Notes under the pieces: generated by a model
The model's database searches: none
Told to the model about the DNA's origin: nothing
The model's input: the letters and a program-made list of their open reading frames with translations, nothing else
Position numbers and translations under genes: made by a program
NCBI GenBank assembly: GCA_026706225.1
Contig: JAPOZE010000390.1
Coordinates: 1-10,057 of the forward strand
Direction of reading: 5' to 3'
Source: Acidobacteriota bacterium
Lineage (GTDB): Bacteria; Acidobacteriota; Terriglobia; Versatilivoradales; Versatilivoraceae
DNA length: 10,057 nt
In this document: piece by piece, positions 1-6,719 of the stretch
Layout: the number at the start of each line of letters is the position of its first letter
Numbering within the stretch: the first letter of the stretch is position 1

Positions 1-413
1 TCGGCATCGCCAGCCACGAGGCGGGTCACGCGCTCCAGCACGCTCAGAACTACGGACCGCTTCGCCTGCGCTCGGCGCTGGTTCCCACGGCCAGCATCGG
101 TTCCAACATCGGCTATTTTGTGATGTTCCTGGGCCTTTTCATCGATCCGGCCCTGGTGCTGATCGGGGCGGTTCTCTTTTCGGCGGTGCTGCTTTTCCAG
201 ATCGTCACCCTTCCGGTGGAGTTCGACGCCTCCAACCGCGCCAAGGCGCTGGTGCTGGAGCGCGGCCTGATCTATCCGGGTGAGCGCGAGGGGATGGACA
301 AGGTGTTGAACGCCGCGGCCCTGACCTACGTGGCGGCGGTGGTCAGCACGCTGCTGACGCTGCTCTATTTCCTGCTGCGATCCGGTCTGTTGGGGGGCAG
401 GTCGGACGATTGA
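1..413 (+). CDS. Zinc metallopeptidase, YugP-like membrane protease (3' part only)
   Basis: The gene enters from the left edge; only its last 136 residues are here, read in the frame that starts at base 3. Near the edge is the zinc-protease motif HEAGH (residues 5-9 of the visible part) followed by ALQHAQNY. This is the HExxH active-site helix of the YugP / Zn_peptidase_2 family of integral-membrane zinc peptidases. Downstream are hydrophobic stretches (about 38-64 and 110-127) and the conserved-looking LPVEFDASNRA segment, the usual C-terminal half of this family, ending in a short charged tail. Family members are about 220-230 residues, so roughly 90 N-terminal residues lie outside the window. 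The physiological substrate of the family is not well known. The gene ends with TGA and is followed 38 bp later by a rho-independent terminator. It converges on methionine aminopeptidase. Confidence 0.88.
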   Translation, partial: GIASHEAGHALQHAQNYGPLRLRSALVPTASIGSNIGYFVMFLGLFIDPALVLIGAVLFSAVLLFQIVTLPVEFDASNRAKALVLERGLIYPGEREGMDKVLNAAALTYVAAVVSTLLTLLYFLLRSGLLGGRSDD

Positions 414-1300
414 ACGGCTGCCGGAAGGTCGTTCGGTTGCAATAGCCGGGAGGGGCGCCGCGGCAGGGTCCGCCGGCGCCCCTTTTCTCCATCTCCCTTT
501 TTCAGGGAATCCCCTTTCCCTGTCGCCGACGGCCTGGGCCGCCCTACCTTCCCAGGCTCAGAATCTCGGGACCGTTCTCGGTGATGGCGATGCTGTGCTC
601 GATGCTCGAAATGGGCCGAGGGCTTGCCGTCCTGAGTCACCACCGTCCAGCGATCGGGCAACACCCGCACCTTGTCCGTGCCCAGGCTCACCATGGGCTC
701 GATGGCCAGGACCAGGCCGGGCTTCAGCAGTATCCCGCGGCCGTTGACCACGTAGTTCAGCACGGCCGGTTCCTCGTGGAGGTTTCGACCGATGCCGTGC
801 CCGGAAAACTCCTTCACCAGGGAATAGCCCCGGCCCTCGGCGTGGGTCTGTATGGCCGCAGAGATGTCTCCCAGATGGTTTCCTGGAACCGCTTTTTCGA
901 TCCCCAGCATCAGCGACTCCCGCGTGGTCTGCAACAGACGTTCGGTCGCCGCGGAGATGCGCCCCACGGGCAGGGTCACGGCGGCGTCTCCATAGAAACC
1001 TCGATGGAATACCCCATAGTCGACGCTGACGATATCTCCTTCCCTCAGGACCTGCCTGGAAGGGATTCCGTGCACCACCTGGTGGTTGACCGAGGTGCAG
1101 AGAGTGGCGGGGAACCCGTTGTAGCCCTTGAAGGCTGCTTTCGCCTTGTGCTTGAGGGTCAGATCCTCCGCAATCTTGTCCAGCTCCAGGGTGGTGACGC
1201 CGGGGTGGCAGTGACGCTTGAGGGTGTTGAGGATGTCGACCACGATCCGGTTGCATTCCCTCAGAATCGCAATCTCATTGGACGACTTCAGATGAATCAT
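365..1300 (-). CDS. map: Methionine aminopeptidase type I, C-terminus frameshifted
   Basis: Removes the N-terminal methionine from nascent proteins in the cytosol. From ATG at 1300 the protein shows the complete type I MetAP set: H77 in VVHGIP, metal ligands D94 (VSVDYG), D105 (YGDAAV), H168 (SGHGIG), E201 (AIEPM) and E232 (AHFEH). Immediately after AHFEH the frame breaks at a perfect 7-bp tandem duplication (596-609). As it stands the frame runs on to base 365 and gives 311 residues, with a 78-residue Arg/His/Pro-rich tail unlike the family and a 49-bp overlap with the convergent gene. Deleting one 7-bp copy gives the expected SIAITENGPEILSLGR and a TAG stop at 546-544, a normal 249-residue enzyme. 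So the natural gene is 1300-544, and the tail is probably not a real domain. An upstream in-frame ATG at 1405 would add 35 residues with no family resemblance; I prefer 1300, although its Shine-Dalgarno sequence is weak. The gene stands alone, not in the ribosomal-protein cluster where map often lies. Either this is a recently damaged copy or the duplication is an assembly error. Confidence 0.9.
   Translation of the reverse strand: MIHLKSSNEIAILRECNRIVVDILNTLKRHCHPGVTTLELDKIAEDLTLKHKAKAAFKGYNGFPATLCTSVNHQVVHGIPSRQVLREGDIVSVDYGVFHRGFYGDAAVTLPVGRISAATERLLQTTRESLMLGIEKAVPGNHLGDISAAIQTHAEGRGYSLVKEFSGHGIGRNLHEEPAVLNYVVNGRGILLKPGLVLAIEPMVSLGTDKVRVLPDRWTVVTQDGKPSAHFEHRAQHRHHRERSRDSEPGKVGRPRPSATGKGDSLKKGDGEKGRRRTLPRRPSRLLQPNDLPAAVQSSDLPPNRPDRSRK
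451..486 (+). terminator. Intrinsic terminator after the zinc peptidase gene
   Basis: A perfect 9-bp GC-rich stem, GGGGCGCCG (452-460) with CGGCGCCCC (474-482), closes a 13-nt loop and is followed at once by TTTT (483-486) and a pyrimidine-rich stretch. A451 can pair with T483 to lengthen the stem. The position, 38 bp after the zinc peptidase stop codon, suits termination of the plus-strand transcript. In the opposite direction no T-run follows the stem, so it should not be an efficient terminator for methionine aminopeptidase. Confidence 0.78.
596..609. repeat. Perfect 7-bp tandem duplication breaking the map frame
   Basis: Bases 596-602 and 603-609 are identical copies of TGCTCGA (TCGAGCA on the coding strand). 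The period does not extend further on either side. Because 7 is not a multiple of three, the second copy shifts the methionine aminopeptidase frame. Taking out exactly one copy joins AHFEH directly to SIAITENG, the expected family ending, and brings a stop codon into frame at 544. Confidence 0.9.
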
Positions 1301-1384
1301 GGACCGCCGCTCAGGGGATAGTGTCCAACACTCTTGGGCCGCGCCTCCGCCCGGGGGTGTCCCTCCTGCCAACGCCACTCCATG

Positions 1385-1460
1385 ATTGACAAAACCCCCT
1401 GGCATGTCAAGACGCCGGGACCCGGCGCTCCAATTGACAATCCAGGTGTAAACGTTTAAG
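1385..1460 (+). promoter_or_regulatory. Candidate promoter/operator region for the DUF815 ATPase gene
   Basis: The 188-bp divergent gap between methionine aminopeptidase and the ATPase gene holds two identical ATTGACAA octamers (1385-1392 and 1433-1440), each containing a consensus -35 TTGACA. The second is followed after 15-16 bp by an AT-rich TTTAAG (1455-1460), a weak -10. The first has no good -10 at the right distance. Overlapping the putative -10 is a perfect 10-bp palindrome, TAAACGTTTA (1449-1458), which could bind a regulator. This reads directly into the strong ribosome-binding site at 1475-1483. The motif matches are visible; promoter function is inferred. Confidence 0.4.
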
Positions 1461-1474
1461 TTCTCTCGACATCC

Positions 1475-1483
1475 GGAGGGAGG
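1475..1483 (+). promoter_or_regulatory. Strong Shine-Dalgarno site for the ATPase gene
   Basis: GGAGGGAGG ends 5 bases before ATG 1489. This fixes the start of the DUF815 ATPase and rules out the out-of-frame ATG at 1484. Confidence 0.75.
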
Positions 1484-1488
1484 ATGCG

Positions 1489-2892
1489 ATGAGAAAGCGA
1501 GCGGAACCGGTTTTGGATTCCGAGGTGGACGATGCCATCGAATCCCTGCGCTCGCTGGTTCGACAGGCCCATCGACTGGTCATCTTCAGGGCCGTCCTGA
1601 GAGACCCGGTGGTGGCGGCTCTGCTCGATTTTCTGGGAGGAATCGCCGGCAGCCGGCTCCACACCGTCAAGGTGTCCCGGCGAGTTGCCGCCAGCTATGC
1701 CTCCTTTTTCTCCGGCCTGGCTTCGCAGGCCGTTCCCGGGCAAGGCACGGCCGTGGGCACTCCCTGGCAGAACCACCTGCTGAACCTGGTGCTGAGCGAC
1801 GAGAACCCCTTTTCCCGAGGTGCCGAGGGTCACGGCCTGGACCGCATGGGTCCTTCTCTGGTCCTGCAGGTGGAAGCCGACCTGGACCGGCTGTGTGAGC
1901 TCCATTCCTTGCGGAGCGAGCAGGTGGCAGCCGCCTTCCGGATGATGGGCTGGGATGGAGCCTGGCCGGGCTGGGACCGGCTGCAGGCCCGGGACGCCCC
2001 CTGCGAGCCGCTCTCCGACCAACGCCTGGAGATGAAGCGGCGGCTGAGCCGGGCGCCTGACTGGGGTTCCCTGGCGCCGAAACTGGCCGACTTCTACTCC
2101 CGGAACGGCACCGGAATTTTCGGCGAGTTCCGGGCCTTTCACTGGAACCCTCGATCCCGGGGAGGGGCCTTGCAGGGCATTGCGTCGCCCGACCCCATCA
2201 CCCTGGAAGACCTGGTGGGGTACGAGGACCAGAAGCAGTGGCTGGTCCGGAACACCGGATACTTCCTGGCGGGCCACCCGGCCAACAACGTCTTCGTCTA
2301 CGGCGATCGCGGGACCGGGAAGTCATCGGCCATCAAGGCGCTCCTGAACCGCTTTGCCGGCTCCGCCCTGCGCATGGTGGAAGTCTCCCGAGACGATCTG
2401 AACGACCTTCCCCGGGTGATGAGCCTGCTCCGGGAGAGGCCCCAGCACTTCATCGTTTTCATCGACGACCTGTCATTCGAGGAAGGGGAGACACAATACA
2501 AGACCTTGAAGGCCGTGCTGGAAGGAAGCCTGGAATCGCGACCCGGCAACGTGGTGGTCTACGCCACCTCCAACCGCCGCCACCTGATTCGGGAGTTCTT
2601 TTCGGACCGCAACGACTTGCAGGGTGACGAGATCAGGCGCCAGGATACTCTGCAGGAAAAAGTCTCTCTGGCTGACCGCTTCGGCATCCAGTTGTCCTTT
2701 GTGGCCCCCGATCAGAAGCAGTATCTGGCCATCGTTCAGGCCATGGCCGGGAGGCGCGGCCTGGCCTTGAAGCCAGGGGACCTGGAACGGCGCGCGCTGC
2801 AATGGGCCCAGCGCTACAACGCCCGCTCGGGGCGCACCGCCCGTCAGTTCATGGACTGCCTTTGCGCTGAATTGGACGCGGGTCAGGGCTGA
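1489..2892 (+). CDS. DUF815-family AAA ATPase
   Basis: A 467-residue soluble protein. The C-terminal half is a P-loop ATPase of the DUF815 type: the entry segment LVGYEDQKQWLVRNT (about 243-257), Walker A GDRGTGKSS (272-280, with K278 and S279), Walker B FIVFIDDLSFE (321-331, with D326 and D327), a sensor-1 asparagine in YATSNRRH (N362), and a lid helix bundle after SLADRFGI with the conserved-looking end SGRTARQFMDCL. The first ~235 residues are alpha-helical in character, without a membrane segment; I recognise no separate named domain there, though DUF815 proteins do carry an N-terminal region of this sort. The start is supported by GGAGGGAGG 5 bases upstream. The gene is monocistronic: divergent from map, convergent with the phosphorylase gene. 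The cellular role of the family is not established; it resembles AAA+ proteins that remodel or load other macromolecules. Family assignment is confident, function unknown. Confidence 0.9.
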   Translation: MRKRAEPVLDSEVDDAIESLRSLVRQAHRLVIFRAVLRDPVVAALLDFLGGIAGSRLHTVKVSRRVAASYASFFSGLASQAVPGQGTAVGTPWQNHLLNLVLSDENPFSRGAEGHGLDRMGPSLVLQVEADLDRLCELHSLRSEQVAAAFRMMGWDGAWPGWDRLQARDAPCEPLSDQRLEMKRRLSRAPDWGSLAPKLADFYSRNGTGIFGEFRAFHWNPRSRGGALQGIASPDPITLEDLVGYEDQKQWLVRNTGYFLAGHPANNVFVYGDRGTGKSSAIKALLNRFAGSALRMVEVSRDDLNDLPRVMSLLRERPQHFIVFIDDLSFEEGETQYKTLKAVLEGSLESRPGNVVVYATSNRRHLIREFFSDRNDLQGDEIRRQDTLQEKVSLADRFGIQLSFVAPDQKQYLAIVQAMAGRRGLALKPGDLERRALQWAQRYNARSGRTARQFMDCLCAELDAGQG

Positions 2893-2947
2893 CCGGCGCT
2901 ACGGATTCCCGACGAGATGGCCCCGGAGGAGCAGGACCCGGAAGGGG

Positions 2948-5098
2948 TCACTTCCCGCGCAGGTAGTAGCGGGTGACGTACTCGGTCACCATGCGGTCGG
3001 TGTTGTACCGGGGAACCAGGGTTTGCATGGCCCGGCGGATCTTCGCGATCCAGCCCCTGGGGATTCCCCGGGAGTCCCGCTCGAAAAACAGCGGAATGAT
3101 GTCCCGGCTCAGAGTCCGGTAGAGCGACTCCAGGTCGGCCCGGTCCTGGGCGGCTTCGTCGTCCGGGTGCTCATCCCCTTCGATGGCCCACCCGTTGGTG
3201 CCGTCATAGCCTTCCCTCCACCAGCCGTCCAGGACGCTCAGATTCAATCCCCCGTGAACGCTCACCTTCTGGCCGCTGGTTCCGCTGGCCTCCAGGGGAC
3301 GGCGAGGGGTGTTGAGCCAGAGGTCCGCACCCGAGATCAGGCGACGGGCCACGTTCATGTCGTAGTTCTCCAGGAAGACCACCTTCCCCAGGAATTCGCT
3401 CCGTTTGCAGATGTCGAGGATGCGCCGGATGAATTCCTTTCCCCGGACATCCTGGGGATGGGCCTTTCCGGCAAAGATCAACTGGATCGGGCGCTCGGAG
3501 TCGTTGACCATTTCGGCCATTCGCGGCAGATCACTGAAGATCAGGGGAGCCCGCTTGTAGGTGGCGAAACGCCGGGCAAAGCCGATGGTGAGCGCATCCG
3601 GCGAGAGCATGGTCTCGAAGGCCCGGGCTCTCTCGGTGCCGCTGGCGGGGAAGGTGTCCGGCACATGCCCGCGGACAAATTCGACCAACTCTCGGCGGAG
3701 GTGGTAGCGTAGGGCCCAGATCTCCTCGTCGCTGATCGCCTCCCGGTCTGAAACCACCCTCCAGAGGTCCGGGCACCTCAAGCGCGTCTCCCACTCCGGT
3801 CCCAGGTGCCGCTTCCAGAAGCGCCGCGCCGGCCGAGACATCCAGCCCAGCACGTGGACGCCATTGGTGATGTGTCCGATGGACGGTCCCCGGTAGGTCG
3901 GGGAATTCAGCAGGTCTTTCCACATCTCCCGGCTGACCTGGCCGTGGAGCCGACTGACCCCGTTGGCTCCTCTCGACATCCTGAGCGCCAGCACGGTCAT
4001 GCAGAAGTGCTCCCTGGAATCCTCCGGGCGGGTCCGGCCATAGCCAAGGAACTGTGGAGCGTCCATGCCGAGCAGTGACCGGTAGCCGGCAAAGGCGTAT
4101 TCCATCAATTCCGGGCTGAAACGGTCATGACCCGCGGCCACCGGGGTGTGGGTCGTGAACACACAGCGGTCCCTCACCCGGGTCTCCGCCTCCTCCGGAT
4201 CGGAGCCCGAATCGAGCTGCCGGCGCAACAGCTCCAAGGCCAGAAAGGCGGAGTGGCCTTCGTTCAAGTGGTAGACGGCCGGAGTGATCCCCAGAGCCTG
4301 AAGCAGGCGCACACCGCCGATTCCCATGACCATTTCCTGGCCGATGCGGGTCGTCATGTCCCCGCCGTAAACTCTGGAGGTGAGGCCGCGGTAGGCGCTG
4401 TCGTTCCGGGGAAGCTCGGTATCCAGAAGGTATATGGCGGCGCGGCCGACCCGGAGTCTCCAGGCCTGAAACCAGATCCGGCTCTGAGAGAACTCTATCC
4501 AAAGCAGCAGGGGCTTGCCCTGGCTGTCCAGCACCGGCTCCAGCGGCAGGGTGTCTCTGTCGAGAGAGGGATAGTGCTCCTCCTGCCAGCCGTTGTGGCT
4601 GATGAGCTGCTCAAAGTAGCCCTGCCGGTAGAACAGGGTAATCCCGACGAAAGGCACCCCCAGGTCACTGGCCGACTTGGCGTGGTCGCCCGCCAGCACT
4701 CCCAGGCCTCCGCAATAGAGGGGCAGAGACTCGTGCAGGGCGAATTCCGCGCAGAAGTAGGCGACGGGGTTCTCGAGCAAAGCGGCCGCGTCGGTCGAAC
4801 ACCAGGTCCGCTCACGGGTCAGGTACTCGCGGAAGGCGGACAGTACCTCCCTCGTGCGGGCCGCGAATTCCCTGTCCATCAGGCGCGACTTCAATTCCGC
4901 CCTGGAGACCGCCCCCAGGACCGCCACCGCGTTGTGGCGGGAGGCTTCCCAGACCAGGGGTGACAGTTCGGCGAATATCTCGCGGGCATCCGGGTTCCAG
5001 CTCCACCAGAGATTCCGGCTAAGCTGGTGAAGCTCCCGCACCATCTCCTCCAGGTCGAACACTCCTTCCAAACAGTCCGTCTCTTCTTGGGCGCGCAC
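2948..5098 (-). CDS. glgP: Alpha-glucan (glycogen/maltodextrin) phosphorylase, GT35
   Basis: Catalyses phosphorolysis of alpha-1,4-glucan to glucose-1-phosphate in the cytosol, with pyridoxal phosphate as cofactor. It is of the short bacterial/archaeal type with a DUF3417 N-terminus: LSRNLWWSWNPDARE (26-40), then YFCAEFALHESLPLYCGGLG (114-133) and GVLAGDHAKSASDLG, THTPVAAGHD, HITNGVH, the FARRFATYKRA segment, and the PLP site EASGTSGQKVSVHGG with the Schiff-base lysine at K611. LNLSVLDGWW follows. These match the catalytic core throughout, with no frame break. The chosen start is GTG at 5098: GGGAG lies about 9 bases upstream, and 25 residues before the LSRNLWW segment is usual for the family. 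A shorter start at ATG 5044 lacks well-spaced ribosome-binding sequence. The frame stays open further upstream but overlaps the transporter gene and has no phosphorylase homology there. Length is 716 residues, shorter than the ~820-850 of the Thermus/Pyrococcus enzymes, which have an extra C-terminal part. No other glycogen gene is adjacent. Confidence 0.93.
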   Translation of the reverse strand: MRAQEETDCLEGVFDLEEMVRELHQLSRNLWWSWNPDAREIFAELSPLVWEASRHNAVAVLGAVSRAELKSRLMDREFAARTREVLSAFREYLTRERTWCSTDAAALLENPVAYFCAEFALHESLPLYCGGLGVLAGDHAKSASDLGVPFVGITLFYRQGYFEQLISHNGWQEEHYPSLDRDTLPLEPVLDSQGKPLLLWIEFSQSRIWFQAWRLRVGRAAIYLLDTELPRNDSAYRGLTSRVYGGDMTTRIGQEMVMGIGGVRLLQALGITPAVYHLNEGHSAFLALELLRRQLDSGSDPEEAETRVRDRCVFTTHTPVAAGHDRFSPELMEYAFAGYRSLLGMDAPQFLGYGRTRPEDSREHFCMTVLALRMSRGANGVSRLHGQVSREMWKDLLNSPTYRGPSIGHITNGVHVLGWMSRPARRFWKRHLGPEWETRLRCPDLWRVVSDREAISDEEIWALRYHLRRELVEFVRGHVPDTFPASGTERARAFETMLSPDALTIGFARRFATYKRAPLIFSDLPRMAEMVNDSERPIQLIFAGKAHPQDVRGKEFIRRILDICKRSEFLGKVVFLENYDMNVARRLISGADLWLNTPRRPLEASGTSGQKVSVHGGLNLSVLDGWWREGYDGTNGWAIEGDEHPDDEAAQDRADLESLYRTLSRDIIPLFFERDSRGIPRGWIAKIRRAMQTLVPRYNTDRMVTEYVTRYYLRGK

Positions 5099-5141
5099 GC
5101 TGGTATTCTCCCGGCGGCCGGGGGCCGAATGGCGGCCGTAA

Positions 5142-5171
5142 TCTATAGCATGTCCCCTGGAAAGATTCCAG
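5142..5171 (-). promoter_or_regulatory. Candidate extended -10 promoter with palindromic operator for glgP
   Basis: Read on the minus strand, TGC-TATAGA (5150-5142) is a good extended -10 element about 44 bases before the GTG start. Just upstream lies a 15-bp palindrome, CTGGAA-TCT-TTCCAG (5171-5157), with perfect 6-bp arms, covering the spacer and -35 area. A protein bound there would block RNA polymerase. No strong -35 is visible. The sequence elements are seen; the regulatory role is inference. Confidence 0.45.
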
Positions 5172-5224
5172 AGAGGGGGGCAGGAGCCGTGGCCGGTGGG
5201 GATCCGGGGTCCTGCGCCGCCCGG

Positions 5225-5254
5225 TTGACGATCTCGACCGGCCTCTGCTAGGCT
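5225..5254 (+). promoter_or_regulatory. Candidate promoter for the MFS transporter gene
   Basis: TTGACG (5225-5230) is followed after 18 bp by TAGGCT (5249-5254), preceded by TGC (5246-5248), an extended -10 arrangement. Transcription would start near 5261 and leave a leader of about 35 bases before ATG 5297, with GGAG at 5284-5287. The -10 is weak (three of six consensus bases), so this is tentative. Confidence 0.35.
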
Positions 5255-5296
5255 CCGCTGGACTTGGCGGCCGCATTTCTCACCGGAGCGCCGGAC

Positions 5297-6544
5297 ATGG
5301 CCGAGCGATCTCCCGACATTTCCCCTCCCGCTTCTTCCACCGGCAGACCTCCGCTTCCGACGGGGGACAGGCTCTTCTGGTTCTCGATCGGCTTGAGCCT
5401 GCTGGTGGGCATGACCATCAACCTGCTGCCGGTCACCTTCAAGGTCTTCGAGAAACTCTTCCAGGCCGGCTACGAAATGCAGGGCAGGGCCGAGGCGCTC
5501 TTTTTCCTTGGCGCCCTTGCCGGAAACATCCTGGCCGGGCAGGTCACCCATAGCAGAGGTCCGACCGTGTCGGTGAAACGGGGCCTCGCCGTCGGCGGCC
5601 TGGGCTTTCTCTTGTTGGGGGGCGCCCAGAACTGGCTCATGGCGCAAGCCGGCGCCGTCCTCATGGGGGCGGGGCAGGTCTGGCTCACCGTGGTCTATGC
5701 CACCATCACGGCCCACCAGTTTCAGGAATCCCGCCAGCGTGTCTTCGCGGCCCTGGCCCTGACCATGGCCATTGGCGGCACTCTGGCTCCGCTGGGACTG
5801 GGGGCCTACGTGGACCACGCCTGGTTGGAACGAGGCTGGCCCTGGTGGATTCCCTATGCCGGCCTGATGTGCTTCTATCTGCTGACCCGTCTGACGGTGC
5901 CCTCGATACCGGAGTGGACCCCGGCGACGACAAACGGGGGCGACCCATCGCCCGGCCGGCGTCTGGTTCTATCTCCCTCGCTGTGGCTCATCGGCCTGGC
6001 GTTCACCCTGCACGGGATCGGGCAGATGGGCGCAGTGGTCTGGCTGGGCCGGCTCTTCGCCAAGCGCCTGCTTCTCTCCGAGACCCAGGTAGGATCGATG
6101 ATTGCCGTCAACATCACCGGCTTCATTGCCGGACGGGTGATCTGGACCTGGTTGGGCGGGCGCATCCCCGAGCGCATCCTGCTGGGCTGCAGCGCCGGCG
6201 TGGGAGCCACCTTTTATGTCCTGACCATTCTCAGCGGGAGCTATGAGCTGGCATTGGCCATGACCTTCGTGGCGGGGATGGGAATGAGCGGCGACGCCAT
6301 TGCCCTGCAGTCCTTCACGGCGCTGCGATTCCGCCGCCAGGCCGCCAGGGCCTTCGGAATCACCCAGGCTCTGGGGCACCTGGGCGCGGCCATGGGACCC
6401 TACTACATCGGCTTTGTGGGAGACCACAGCGGGACCCTGGAGCAGGGGATCTGGGTCATTCCCATCACCATCGGCGCCCTATCCCTGCTCGGGTTCCTCT
6501 GGCACCTGCTGGACCGGCCTGCCCGGCAACGGGAAGTCGCTTGA
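5297..6544 (+). CDS. Major facilitator superfamily (MFS) transporter
   Basis: A 415-residue inner-membrane carrier with about twelve hydrophobic segments, roughly at 27-47, 65-83, 95-110, 113-137, 149-172, 183-199, 228-250, 262-286, 293-312, 316-338, 350-374 and 384-405. A longer hydrophilic loop (200-226) lies in the middle, the classic 6+6 MFS layout. The loop after segment 2 (GQVTHSRGPTVSVKRG) sits where MFS motif A should be but is degenerate; the matching loop after segment 8 reads LGGRIPERILLG. The C-terminal half has a Gly/Ala-rich helix 11 (GITQALGHLGAAMGPYY). The N-terminal 25 residues are Pro/Ser-rich and cytosolic. I chose ATG 5297, with GGAG 9 bases before it; a TTG at 5264 would add 11 residues and has no ribosome-binding site. 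The gene is divergent from glgP, with 198 bp between starts. A sugar or oligosaccharide substrate would suit that neighbour, but nothing in the protein shows it. Confidence 0.85.
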   Translation: MAERSPDISPPASSTGRPPLPTGDRLFWFSIGLSLLVGMTINLLPVTFKVFEKLFQAGYEMQGRAEALFFLGALAGNILAGQVTHSRGPTVSVKRGLAVGGLGFLLLGGAQNWLMAQAGAVLMGAGQVWLTVVYATITAHQFQESRQRVFAALALTMAIGGTLAPLGLGAYVDHAWLERGWPWWIPYAGLMCFYLLTRLTVPSIPEWTPATTNGGDPSPGRRLVLSPSLWLIGLAFTLHGIGQMGAVVWLGRLFAKRLLLSETQVGSMIAVNITGFIAGRVIWTWLGGRIPERILLGCSAGVGATFYVLTILSGSYELALAMTFVAGMGMSGDAIALQSFTALRFRRQAARAFGITQALGHLGAAMGPYYIGFVGDHSGTLEQGIWVIPITIGALSLLGFLWHLLDRPARQREVA

Positions 6545-6635
6545 AACCTCAGGCAATACGCCAACAGATCTAGGCAGTCACCTTCTTTTCCTGCCCCTTT
6601 GCACCGCCGCCCGGCGACCCGGCAGGGAATGGGTC

Positions 6636-6662
6636 GGGATTATTCTTCCGTTGAATAATCCC
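6636..6662. repeat. Perfect 10-bp inverted repeat upstream of the TPR gene
   Basis: GGGATTATTC (6636-6645) and GAATAATCCC (6653-6662) are exact reverse complements separated by 7 bases. The repeat lies in the 175-bp gap between the MFS stop codon and ATG 6720 of the TPR gene. It has no T-run on either side, so it is a poor intrinsic terminator. An operator or a hairpin in the TPR mRNA leader fits better. The rest of this gap shows no convincing promoter. Confidence 0.6.
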
Positions 6663-6719
6663 CATCCCCGGCATAGAATGGGTGGTCTGGTCGCTCCCTG
6701 TTTCTCCCGACACATTCCC

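Noticed and set aside
503..522. Hairpin CAGGGAA / TTCCCTG as terminator for methionine aminopeptidase.
   Set aside because: Read on the minus strand it is followed by an A-run, not a T-run; the stem is only 7 bp.
365..595. The 78-residue Arg/His/Pro-rich tail of the methionine aminopeptidase frame as a real extra domain.
   Set aside because: It begins exactly at a 7-bp duplication, replaces the normal family ending that is still readable in the next frame, crosses a terminator and overlaps a convergent gene.
581..1321. A 246-codon plus-strand open frame.
   Set aside because: It is antisense to methionine aminopeptidase, whose motifs are unmistakable.
1301..1405. A 35-residue N-terminal extension of methionine aminopeptidase from ATG 1405.
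   Set aside because: The residues do not resemble the family, whereas the start at 1300 gives the usual N-terminus.
5099..5818. N-terminal extension of the phosphorylase frame up to base 5818.
   Set aside because: It is antisense to the start of the MFS gene, is of low complexity (Gln/Arg/Gly) and shows no phosphorylase homology; the true start is near 5098.
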